In this document: piece by piece, positions 8,041 through 15,974 of the stretch
Layout of the letters: each line of letters starts with the position of its first letter
How positions within the stretch are numbered: the stretch's first letter is position 1
NCBI GenBank assembly: GCA_027600665.1
Contig: JADGJL010000665.1
Span: forward strand, 1-15,974
DNA: 15,974 nucleotides
Direction: 5' to 3'
Source of the DNA: Irineochytrium annulatum
Lineage: Eukaryota > Chytridiomycota > Chytridiomycetes > Chytridiales > Chytridiaceae
The notes under the pieces: model-generated
Database searches by the model: none
Told to the model about the DNA's origin: nothing
The model's input: the letters and a program-made list of their open reading frames with translations, nothing else
Translations under genes and position numbers: made by a program

Positions 8041-9419
8041 CTAGAATTTGTCGACAAACATCCTAAGCAGTTGAAGATGTTCGTCTGCGCCGTCAACCAA
8101 CGCCTTATCGACCTGGGCCATCGTGAGCGCCATCAGAGACTTCTGGCGCTCGGTGAGATCGATGTCGTCAATTAACTTGTCGTGAAGCTTCGGATATCGT
8201 TAGCGTGTGAGCAACATTGGGTTAACGCCGACCCGCAGTGTAATCATGCCCACCTGCATGATCAGCTGCGAAACTGAGTACCCCTGCCTCATCACCTCTT
8301 TAATCGTGTTGTCCACTCGGTTAAAATCCTTTGACTTCCAAGCCTCCATCAGCTTGTCAATAACGTCATCGGGAGCCACCTTTGAGATGAATCAACAAAT
8401 GTAGCATATCGTATCAAAGTACCCCCGCAATATCCGACAAAGCTGCCGCCGTAATAGGATCCCCTTTGCGGATATTGTTGCCGCTCTGCAAATACATGAT
8501 TGACCGCCGCATATCTCCCTCCGAAACCCTAATCAGGTAGCTAATGGCATCGTCGGGGCAGCTAAAATCCAAAGACTTAGAAACCCGGGAAGATATAGAT
8601 GCACTTATACTCCCAAAAAAAACATACTTGAGCCCCTCTAAGCTGCAGATTTCATTCAGCCTCGACCGCACGGCGCTGTCGTCTAGCGGCTTGAATCTAA
8701 ACTTTGCGCATCGACTCGCAAGTGGCTCGATGATGCGGCTGACGTAGTTGCAGATAAGGCAAAACCTTGTCACCTTCGAATACGTCTCCATCGTCCGCCG
8801 AAGCGCGGACTGGGCGTCGTTCGTCATCGAGTCCGCCTCGTCGAGAATGATGATCTTGTAGGGAGGACAGTTTGATTTACCGCTTATTGATATCAGGCTT
8901 TAGCAGTGATGCAAAAGCGAATGGTATAAGCAAATCAAACCTTGAAATGTTGGCTCTAGCAAAGTTCTTCACCTTCTCCCTCACGATGTCGATACCCCGC
9001 TCATCGGACGCGTTTAATTCCAGGATTCGGCTTTTCATTAATTCCACCCTGTGACAACCCTTTACTCATTTGTTTATGCGTCATATCATATGCGCACCCG
9101 TAAATCTCCCTCGCCAGCGCCAGAATCGTCGAGGTTTTTCCCGTCCCGGGAGGCCCATAAAACAGGAGATGCGGTAACTTGGGAGGATCCGAACGAAATG
9201 AGAACTTCCAAGTCCCGAACGGCATGCATGCAAAGCAACTCACATTCCCAGATTGCATGGTCTTCTTCAGCACTGCAACGGTCTCCTCTTGCGAGCTGAT
9301 GTCACTGAGAGCATGAGGGCGGTATTTCTCTAAGCAAAGCGGTCAAGTAAGTCGCATTTGAGCCCAATGAACGCACCGACCCAAGGGACGAGTCGCTCGA
9401 GTCGCTCTCCCTCTGTCAT
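8041..9419 (-). CDS. Replication factor C small subunit (human RFC4 / yeast Rfc2 type)
   Basis: Eight exons, in reading order: 9377-9419, 9244-9329, 9098-9177, 8941-9048, 8628-8882, 8423-8561, 8254-8379, 8041-8187; 327 residues, near the family size of 350-360. Motifs: RFC box VPWVEKYRP (11-19), Walker A GPPGTGKT (51-58), [10 protein letters not shown], Walker B ILDEAD (118-123), the SRC arginine-finger motif (162-164), and GDMRRSI. The C-terminal [18 protein letters not shown] and DGADEHLQL match RFC4/Rfc2 rather than the other small subunits. In the RFC pentamer it loads the PCNA clamp onto primed DNA using ATP. Introns are 47, 66, 49, 58, 66, 43 and 66 nt. Four of them (second, fourth, sixth, seventh) end in AAG. 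The sixth and seventh contain in-frame stops, so they must be spliced. The second intron is 66 nt, in frame and stop-free. The gene is divergent from the SR factor. Confidence 0.93.
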
Positions 9420-9490
9420 GATGGCTGGCCAATACTGTCCGATTCGAAATTCCTTTTGCGTCTTTTTCTCAACCTCTTCGCCTTGCAAGA
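9420..9490. promoter_or_regulatory. Short bidirectional promoter between RFC and the SR splicing factor
   Basis: Only 71 bp separate the two start codons. The spacer is pyrimidine-rich on the plus strand toward the SR gene (CTTTTTCTCAACCTCTTCG) and has no TATA box. Both genes must start transcription inside this spacer or inside each other's 5' end, so shared control is likely. That is inference from spacing alone. Confidence 0.6.
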
Positions 9491-10376
9491 ATGTCGCTCT
9501 TCATCGGCCGCTTGCCCGAACAAGTTCAGGTCAGGGACCTTGAGGACGTATTCATGAAGTTTGGGAAAGTCACGCGCCTGGACATCAAGCGCGGCGCTTC
9601 GTTCAATTTCGGTTTCGTCGAGTTCGAGGTTCGCAGTTGCGGGGTGGCGGATCGCTTGCCGCAGTTACCATGGCTCATTGTCGCATCTTCCAGGATCGCC
9701 GGGACGCTGAGGATGCGTTGAAAGAGACGGATGGCAAGGAGGTGAGGGATTTGGTTGATTTGTGGAGAAGCAGGCACAGGTTAACATGTCCACTTTGTCT
9801 TCCTTAGATGCCCGGCTTTAACACCCGTCTGGTCGTCGAGTGGGCGAAGGGAGGCGGCAGCGCACGTCGCGGCGGCTCGAACACGAATGAATGCTTCAAG
9901 GTTTGATACACTTGTCGGTGGTAATTATATGACACCGCTGGTAGTGCGGACGAGAGGGCCATTGGGCTCGCGACTGCCCTGACGGCGATCGCGGAGGACG
10001 AAGGGATCGGAGTTACTCGCCTCCACGCAGGTAACGTACGAATCTATTTGAAACAATATTATTACTAGGTGGCGGCAGATGGATTGGGCCCTGGGCTACC
10101 TCTCTTCTCTTGGATGCCCGGCGACCTGTCTCTCCGTGCCTGCCCTTGTTCTTCTGCCGAAGCTGAGCCATAACGTTACGCCGGCCGCAACTTCGTTTTC
10201 ACTAGCCTTTTAATCGCTTGACCGCATTCGTTTACTGATGGCTTATGCGACTGGGCAGGGATTACTCCAGGGACGACCGCGGGTACGACCGCGGGTATGA
10301 TCGCGGGTACGATCGCGATCGCGGACGCGATCGCTCTCGGTCGCCGCCAAGGGCTCGTCGCGACTACTCACGATGA
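9491..10376 (+). CDS. Zinc-knuckle SR splicing factor (RRM + CCHC + RS tail, SRSF7/RSZ type)
   Basis: Five exons: 9491-9628, 9694-9741, 9808-9900, 9945-10030, 10259-10376; introns 65, 66, 44 and 228 nt; 160 residues. An RRM occupies about 2-76, with RNP2 LFIGRL and RNP1-like ASFNFGFVEF. A CX2CX4HX4C zinc knuckle follows at Cys91, Cys94, His99, Cys104, split by the third intron exactly between CFK and CGREGHWARDC. The C-terminal tail is rich in Arg with Ser, Asp, Gly and Tyr, including three DRGY units, RSRSPPR and a final RRDYSR. This architecture is that of animal SRSF7 and plant RSZ proteins, nuclear splicing factors that recognise exonic enhancers and link splicing to mRNA export. The tail is RDRGY-like more than pure RS. 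All junctions keep phase and rebuild the zinc knuckle. The long last intron is discussed in the findings. Confidence 0.92.
10275..10310 (+). repeat. Three tandem 12-bp units coding DRGY
   Basis: Units at 10275-10286, 10287-10298 and 10299-10310 read GAYCGCGGGTAY and encode Asp-Arg-Gly-Tyr three times in the RS-like tail. They differ only at synonymous third positions. The next codons (GATCGCGATCGC) continue the Asp-Arg pattern. Confidence 0.9.
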
Positions 10377-10527
10377 TTGAGTGGTGCTTAGCGCAGGTGT
10401 CGGAAGTCGAATGCGATATGGCACATCTCCCTTTTTGTCGGTGGTTATGGGTGTCTGTATGATTTGCTTACTTAAGCGACGCAGAGATCGTGTGAACAGC
10501 GCACACCACTTATAAAGATTTTTGAAG

Positions 10528-10533
10528 AATAAA
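10528..10533 (+). promoter_or_regulatory. Possible polyadenylation signal AATAAA
   Basis: An exact AATAAA occurs 152 bases after the SR-factor stop codon, a reasonable distance for a 3' UTR end. No cleavage site can be seen from sequence alone. Confidence 0.4.
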
Positions 10534-10823
10534 GCATGAAGCTGTGGTTAATCATGCCGACAAGTATCAATCAAAAAGGACGACGGAGTTGGCGGCAGAG
10601 AGAAGTATGTCCAGTATTGGTCTCGTCACCAATTCGGAATGTGTTATGCTGCGACATGCAACCCCGCAATGACGACGGAGTCTTTCACCATGTAAGCTGT
10701 CATCAGGATACTTCAATCTCGGCGCTCGTACCCTTACCAATCGGCCTTGGATGGAGGGTCCATTTTTTGAAACATACATTGACCAAGTCCTTCCCGAAGG
10801 CTTTGTCGTCGCATGGAGGCGCA

Positions 10824-10848
10824 GATTGTTAGAATAATTCTAACAATC
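10824..10848. repeat. Perfect 12-bp inverted repeat with 1-base centre
   Basis: GATTGTTAGAAT is followed by a single A and then its exact reverse complement, ATTCTAACAATC. It lies about 450 bp after the SR-factor stop, between the two genes. It could be a binding site for a dimeric regulator, a hairpin in a transcript, or chance. Confidence 0.85.
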
Positions 10849-11485
10849 GGCATGGTATCACGTATGTCAGGTGCTTAATCAATAAGGATTCTGACCGTTA
10901 AAAATTACGGGAAACGAGGTACACTCCAGTAAAACGTTCTCAAAAACAACAGGTAATATAATGAAAGCATATAGGGAGATATTATTACGTTTCTCGCTGT
11001 TGTACAGCATTCGACAGGAAGCGTTCCGTTCGCGTTAATAATATTTCCGCATATCGGCTGGAGTATCTATGAGGGTGGTTCAAGTCTCAACACTTTGCGA
11101 CCATCATCAGGCTCGGGCACGAAATTCTCCAAAACGTTTTATCTGTTTTTAATCTTGCATGGTCCTGCCATTGGTGCATTTGCAGGCCCAAGGGAAGCGC
11201 CGTTCTTGACTCGTGCGACCTGCCGCGAGGTGGGAGTTCGCGATCGCCACATCCACCATCAACACTGCTGAGGTCTCCGAGGAGACTGTCGACGACCGCC
11301 CTGCTTTGACGACGCCGAGAACACTTCGTTGCGACCCGCCAGTACCGGCAACTCCCCCCCGACCGGCGAGACGTCGCCGAAGCCGAGAACTCCGCTGACG
11401 AATTCAATCGACCTCGGACCTTGCATCATTCGCCTGATCGCCGCTCCTCCCTTTGAAGCCATTCTTTTGGGATTCGTTCATCGAT

Positions 11486-14073
11486 ATGCCGTCGACTTTA
11501 CCCACTCCAACCGACGATCTGACGCCTTTCCACGCCTATAAACCCTCCTCCCCGCATTCAATGCCGGGATCCCTCGCCCGGAAAGCTAGCCACGGCCTCG
11601 CATCGCCTCCTCCTACCCCGGTTCCTGCAATGGCCGCAAACTCTAATCTGGCTAACGACGGCGACGCTCAAAACTTGTCGTTAAAGCGGCCAACCCTGGG
11701 CCGCCGCCGGGCCGGCACCAACAACATCGGCGATAACCCGCCGCCGACGGCTGGCGACGACGAAGACTACGAAGGCTACGACTTTGATGTGCTAGATTAT
11801 GGCGATGACGAGAATGAGAACACCAACTATCCGGAGCTTGCCGATGCCCCGGCCGCGGGCGGAGCAGTTCCGTCTGTGCCGCCACCGAAGCAATCCCCAC
11901 CCGCCATCCCGCCGTCGGTCGAAGCCGCCAAGCGATCAAGCGTGATGGATATCGACCCTCTTCTTAAGCACCTGAACTCGGCGCGGCAACCGTCTCTGAA
12001 GTACTCCAAAATTTCCTCCAGCCCGACTGTCACCCCGGGCGTAATTGGCGCCGTCGGTTCGCCATCCGCTTCAATCGCTAATTTGGAATCTACGCCGATT
12101 CCTGCCACAAACGTCGGCCGAACGAACACCGTCCACCAGCCACTTGATTTGGAGAGTCTTTTAAGAGACTTGGACGCGAGTATGAACATCATCGGTGGTA
12201 TGTAGTGTTTGAAGTTCAATACGGAGCACTAACGCTGGATCATCAGAACCGACGCCGAATCCCAAACCCACCCGATCCGCTACCATGCCTTCTCATAGCC
12301 ACACCACCGCTCCGCCCCCCGCCATCCCTCCGCCATCGGCTCCCGTCGTGGCCGCACCCGCACCAGCCACTGCCGGTGCCGGCGAGGGCAGCCAATTCTA
12401 CACCGTAGCCCAGCTCACTTCCGTCCAGGGCTCCCACTACGGTTACCTTGAGAAACTGTCATCCAGCCGGATGTTCCAAGGGAAGTCGTGGAAGCGCCGA
12501 TTCTTCATCCTGGCCGATCACGCGCTGTTCCTCTTCCGCAGCTTCGCGCCCAACGAGATGCCGCTCACGGTCTTGCCGTTTGGAGGCGACGGTACTACAA
12601 GGGTGCGGGTCTTGACGCCTGGGATGGACGGGGTCGACCTCGCGGGTGCAACATGGGTTGTCGAGGTCAAGGTAGAGCTTGAGGGCGGAGCGGTGGCCGA
12701 ACTTGGAGCTGAGTCACAGGAGAGAACTTGGGTGTAAGTACTTGAGCGACTTCTGGGTTGGCGAGGAGGCGCAGGTGTCTTACCATCTTTATTTTCGTAA
12801 CAGTCTGGCCGCGGCGGATGAGGACGATATGGTCTCATGGCTGGAAGCCATCAGGAACGCGATTGATGAGGTTAATGGTGTCGCACCCTTTGTTGGGGTC
12901 GCGCCTACTTCACAATCCCGCGTCGCTTCTGCCCAACATACCCCAGCTGGCAGCGTGGTCTCGATGGGCGCGAAGTCTCAATTGAGTTCCAACGCGGCGC
13001 CGTCGATAAATGGAACCTACGGGGTGCCGCACCAAATGCTGCAGGATGCCCGCGCTTACTCTGAGGTCGGCACCGCGTCCGTCGTTGGCGGCGGTGTGCA
13101 TTCGAGCGCACAGCAGCAGCAGCAGCAGCAACTTGCGGCCATGTATGCCGCCATGTCGGCCGCTAACAACCCGTTACCGCCTCCGCCGAGCTACGAAAAC
13201 GGGATCAATGCCATGCTGGGACAGCAGCAGCAGCAACCAATGATGGGGATGAACCCGTATCTTCCCGCTAGTATCGAGGGCATGGACCAATCTCAGCTTC
13301 AGGCGCAGATTGAGACGTTGCACATGCTTCAGCGTCAGCAGATGGAGCAGCAAAGGGTCTTGCAGGAGGAGTTCCAGCGCCAGCTCATGGTGAGCTACCT
13401 ATTCCCCTTTCCTTACTTTGTATCAATTTACCGACGAACAATATAGATGCAGCCCATGCAGCTCCCCTACGGGCAACAGCCCCCTCTCCCTCCGAACTTC
13501 CAGCCCTACCATGACACGAAACCCCAACCACTCTCGGTCTCGCTGCCGCACCAGCCCCACCATCAATCCCACCCGGGGTCGCTCCCCTATACCGCTCCAT
13601 CGACGCTCTCGTCGCCGCCACTCTCGTCGGCCTCCCACCACCACCACAACGGCCACAACAACCATCATGGCCACTCCGGCACCGCACCGAGTCCTTACAC
13701 GGCCTCATCTCTCCCTACGCCCTCGACGGCCTCCGACTCGGGCTCGATTCGCGGCGGCGTGGCCGGGTCGACCGTGTCAGGAGGGGCTTCTTCAGGCGGG
13801 AAGAAGGGCCTGTTCGGGCTGGGAGGAGGCAACAGCGTGACTGCGGAGGAGAAAAAGAGGGCTAAGGAGGAGAGGAAGAGGGCCAAGGAGGAGGAGGAGA
13901 GGATCAGGACGGAGGCGCTCGTCGCGGCTAGCAAGGCTATTAGCGAGGAGGCGGAGAAGGCGAGGAAGGGGAGCGCGGCCGCAAGCGGGGACGCGGCGTC
14001 TGGCGGCGCCAAGATTAAGAGGGCGAAGAGTGGGAAGGTCGGGATGATGACGATTGATATGGACATGTTCTAA
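11486..14073 (+). CDS. PH-domain protein with Gln-rich and basic coiled tail
   Basis: Four exons: 11486-12197, 12247-12733, 12804-13389, 13447-14073; introns 49, 70 and 57 nt; 803 residues. ATG 11486 is the first after the in-frame stop at 11435. Residues 1-300 are Pro/Ser-rich and disordered, with an acidic patch (DDEDYEGYDFDVLDYGDD) and LDLESLLRDLDASM. A pleckstrin homology domain spans about 300-421: it opens YGYLEKLSS, has the basic strand KSWKRRFFIL, and ends DDMVSWLEAIRNAID with the invariant Trp412. The second intron falls inside the PH domain and splices WV to LAAADEDD. After it come Gln runs (503-509, 540-544), a Gln-rich helix (LQAQIETLHMLQRQQMEQQ), a Pro/His-rich stretch with HHHH at 659-662, and a Lys/Glu-rich helix (about 728-773). 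PH domains usually bind phosphoinositides, so membrane association is plausible. I cannot place it in a named family. Confidence 0.85.
13111..13131 (+). repeat. CAG microsatellite coding seven glutamines
   Basis: Six CAG codons and one CAA in a row, within the third exon of the PH gene. A second run of four CAG and one CAA lies at 13222-13236. Such tracts change length easily between strains. Confidence 0.95.
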
Positions 14074-14745
14074 ACGCTGGTGGTCGATGCACTATTTGTG
14101 TTCGGAACGTCATGCTCTTTTTGGTTTCCTTTCAATCGTTCCCTTATGCCTGAGAACATTTGAGCAGACTTTTTTATTTGACTTTCTGTGTTTTGAATTA
14201 ATATTTGATGATATCTGGAGATGAGGCGCGATCGTTTGGAGGATGTAACTTTGACTCCCTTTCTGCAATCTCACTCTTGTACTTTTGTTCAGTATAGCGT
14301 GAGCACCTCTGTACAATTTCTATGGTGTTTGCATCTTTTTTCTTCCGTTTCCGGCTTCTCATGCAGCGTTTTGTCCCTACATGCATTTGGCTTGTTTGTC
14401 TTCTTTAGTTCACTGTTTCGACTTCGTTGCTTCGCCCGCTTATTCCGTTTGGCCACGATTCTATAGACAAAAACACTCACAATCAAGTTGATGCCTCTTT
14501 TGTTGCGTGATTATTATCACTAGACCTTACGTGTGTACAACTCTCCCTTTATGGCTGCGTCTTCACCAACAAGTGATGGCCAACTTCATGGATTTACTTA
14601 ATTTGAACGTCATTTTGATGGGTTAATGTTTGAGTGATGATGAGGGCGTAATGCAGAGGAGTATTAACATCATAAGATGAATAGAGAAGATACAAACGTA
14701 AATGTGATGACAAGACGTTTGTCCCCTCCGTCTCGCCTAGCGCAC
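14074..14745. other. 3' flank of the PH gene
   Basis: AT-rich, T-rich on the plus strand from 14110 to 14460, with no supported gene. It probably contains the PH gene 3' UTR. No exact AATAAA is close to the stop; AATTAATATTTGA near 14195 is the nearest A/T-rich signal-like motif. Confidence 0.5.
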
Positions 14746-14885
14746 AACGACCCATCATATAGGAGAAATTTACGATACGCAAAACGAAGTAAAGTCACCT
14801 GAATAGACAACACAAAACTGCATAACGACCCATCATATACGAAAAATTTACGATACGCAAAACGAAGAAAAGTCACCTGAATAGA
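14746..14885. repeat. Two 62-bp direct repeats, period 78 bp
   Basis: Copies at 14746-14807 and 14824-14885 are the same length and differ at only three positions. Both start AACGACCCATCATATA and end GTCACCTGAATAGA. A 16-base spacer separates them. The second copy ends 32 bp before the tRNA half. The high identity points to a recent duplication. Confidence 0.93.
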
Positions 14886-14917
14886 GACTATCCCACATTA
14901 TTTGCTCCATACAAGGA

Positions 14918-14956
14918 TTATTAGCACCACGCTCTAACCAGCTGAGCTAATAGAGA
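14918..14956 (-). pseudogene. Truncated tRNA-Ile (anticodon AAU), 5' half only
   Basis: Read on the minus strand from 14956, the sequence gives a 7-base acceptor-like strand, TA, a D arm with its stem GCTC/GAGC and loop AGCTGGTT, then the anticodon 5' stem TGGTG and the loop CTAATAA. The anticodon is AAU at 14922-14920. It follows eukaryotic tRNA-Ile closely as far as the anticodon loop. It then stops matching: the next bases (TCCTT) do not pair with TGGTG, and no T arm (GGTTCGA) or 3' acceptor strand follows within the next 150 bases. It is therefore a 5' tRNA fragment and should not be functional. Confidence 0.75.
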
Positions 14957-15974
14957 TGGCGTTTATTCCAAAACTACTAATAACTATCGAAAATTAGAGG
15001 TAACTGACTTAAAAATTAGTGGCAATGGCTGAATGAGTGTTCCTCCATCACACTAGCGCGAAAAGGGTGAGACCTTCCGACTCCGGGTTGCTAGAAACTT
15101 CTTTTAATCCGGAGCTGCAGGCTGCCTGTCGACAAGTAAGGCTGACCGCCATTGATGACCTTGGGGTCCTAGAGGGTGAGCTTCTACCAGGATGGTTTGG
15201 TGGGCTCGCTCATGGGAGTGTGGCTCGCAATGATGATGACGACGCATGACGCCTTCTCCATATGACGTATGCCTTCCACTGCTACCGTTACTCCTCCTAC
15301 ACCCTCTTCCACACCCGTACTAAACCCCGTGTGTCCAGAAACCTCTTTTCTTGTCCTCGTGCTGGAAGTTGAGTGTCTGCTCAAGCGTCGGGGTTTCTCG
15401 TCTACGTACTCTTCTACACGCACGTGCATACACACCTGGGTACGCACTCGCATACGCATACTCACACGCACTGACGGCGTCCTTTGAGGGGAGAGCGGAC
15501 AAGAGCAAGCAGGAGAAGAAGAAGGAAAGTTGATGTGTGTCTTGTTGCAGTTGCGTGGATGTTCCATCGTGCAAGCCATCCCCTTGAAGTTGCCTGCTTG
15601 GGCGGCATGAAGATTCCAAGGGCCTTTTAGCCAGCGGAACGTGGTTGTCACCTTGTTCCTAAAGCCGTCCCTTGAACATGCCAGAACTCAATGTCCTTAT
15701 GAGGTAATAAATGTAGTTCCCTATTTGATCATGTCCATGATTGCGGTCCTGGCTGTTGGCTGTGAGACTGCTCTTTGGATTTGTAGCGAGATAGGTGCGT
15801 CGTTGCTCAAGAAGCGAATGTGAAGTCACAGCTGGGTTCCCAGTGCCTCCGACCCAAGAACATCCGTGTAAAATGAAGAATGATGGAGGATGACAGGGTT
15901 CACCTGACGTGTGCTCATTATGCGCAGTTCAAGTCACCGCTCCGAGATATGCGCCTGCAAGGTGGTGTTGAATG
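14957..15974. other. Terminal 1-kb region, no gene supported
   Basis: Several short open frames on both strands, none with a recognisable domain. The longest, 15184-15651 (-), is a Ser/Thr/Arg-rich 155-codon frame that looks like chance. Two plus-strand stretches could be exons of a gene running past the window edge, but neither is identifiable: 15077-15249 (NPELQAACRQVRLTAIDDLG) and 15641-15823 (hydrophobic YLIMSMIAVLAVG). A CA/GCATAC-rich low-complexity patch lies at about 15415-15475. Confidence 0.45.

Larger units (their letters stand above)
10377..11485. other. 1.1-kb region between SR-factor and PH-domain genes
   Basis: It holds the SR-factor 3' UTR, a palindrome at 10824-10848, and the 5' region of the PH gene. 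Open frames at 10536-10832 (+) and 11087-11407 (-) have no recognisable domain. An in-frame stop at 11435 shows that the PH reading frame does not extend upstream without splicing. Confidence 0.5.

Noticed and set aside
10536..10832. 98-codon plus-strand frame after the SR-factor gene
   Set aside because: No domain, irregular codon use, and it begins at the likely 3' end of the SR transcript.
11453..11485. Extension of the PH protein to a TTG at 11453
   Set aside because: It is not an ATG; ATG 11486 is the first in frame after the stop at 11435.
13418..13840. 140-codon Ser/Thr/Arg-rich plus-strand frame
   Set aside because: It is a frame-shifted shadow of the fourth exon of the PH gene, whose frame is continuous and joined in phase.
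15415..15475. CA/GCATAC-rich patch as a possible telomeric or satellite repeat
   Set aside because: The units are irregular and short. It looks like ordinary low-complexity sequence.
15184..15651. 155-codon minus-strand frame
   Set aside because: Low-complexity composition, no domain, and several competing frames on the other strand.
1..15974. CRISPR array, operon, prophage or bacterial regulatory elements
   Set aside because: All recognised genes are eukaryotic with spliceosomal introns, and no regularly spaced repeat array is present.

Overview
The window is nuclear DNA from a eukaryote with compact, intron-dense genes. I could resolve 22 GT-AG introns, mostly 42-78 nt. A full SAS-6 gene (centriole cartwheel protein) sits beside a fungal-style LSB1/PIN3-like SH3 protein. 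Together they suggest a flagellated, zoosporic fungus of the chytrid or blastoclad kind. That placement is an inference: I see no rRNA or marker that fixes the lineage, and another ciliated protist is possible.

Layout: (1) 1-486 (+), the last exon of a G-patch protein, probably SQS1-like, cut by the window edge and extremely G-rich. (2) 959-2305 (-), an unrecognised low-complexity protein, convergent with the first gene. (3) 2487-2790 (+), a weak two-exon candidate. (4) 3126-3875 (+), a 162-residue LSB1/PIN3-like SH3 protein in four exons. (5) 5073-7592 (+), SAS-6 in six exons, 744 residues. (6) 8041-9419 (-), a small replication factor C subunit of the human RFC4 / yeast Rfc2 type in eight exons, 327 residues. 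(7) 9491-10376 (+), a zinc-knuckle SR splicing factor in five exons, 160 residues, divergent from RFC with only 71 bp between start codons. (8) 11486-14073 (+), a PH-domain protein in four exons, 803 residues. (9) 14074-15974, about 1.9 kb with no gene I can support; it holds a 62-bp direct repeat and a truncated tRNA-Ile(AAU) half.

The genes do not form a pathway. They are ordinary housekeeping and cytoskeletal genes, and I see no mobile element, defence system or gene cluster. The most notable features are: 5 of 22 introns end in AAG instead of CAG/TAG, with 4 of the 7 RFC introns among them; SAS-6 carries two low-complexity insertions in its head domain; the SR-factor gene has an unusually long last intron with an internal alternative acceptor; and a tRNA half lies beside a repeat. 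Exon models were built by hand from splice signals, reading phase and family motifs, so exact junctions need RNA evidence.
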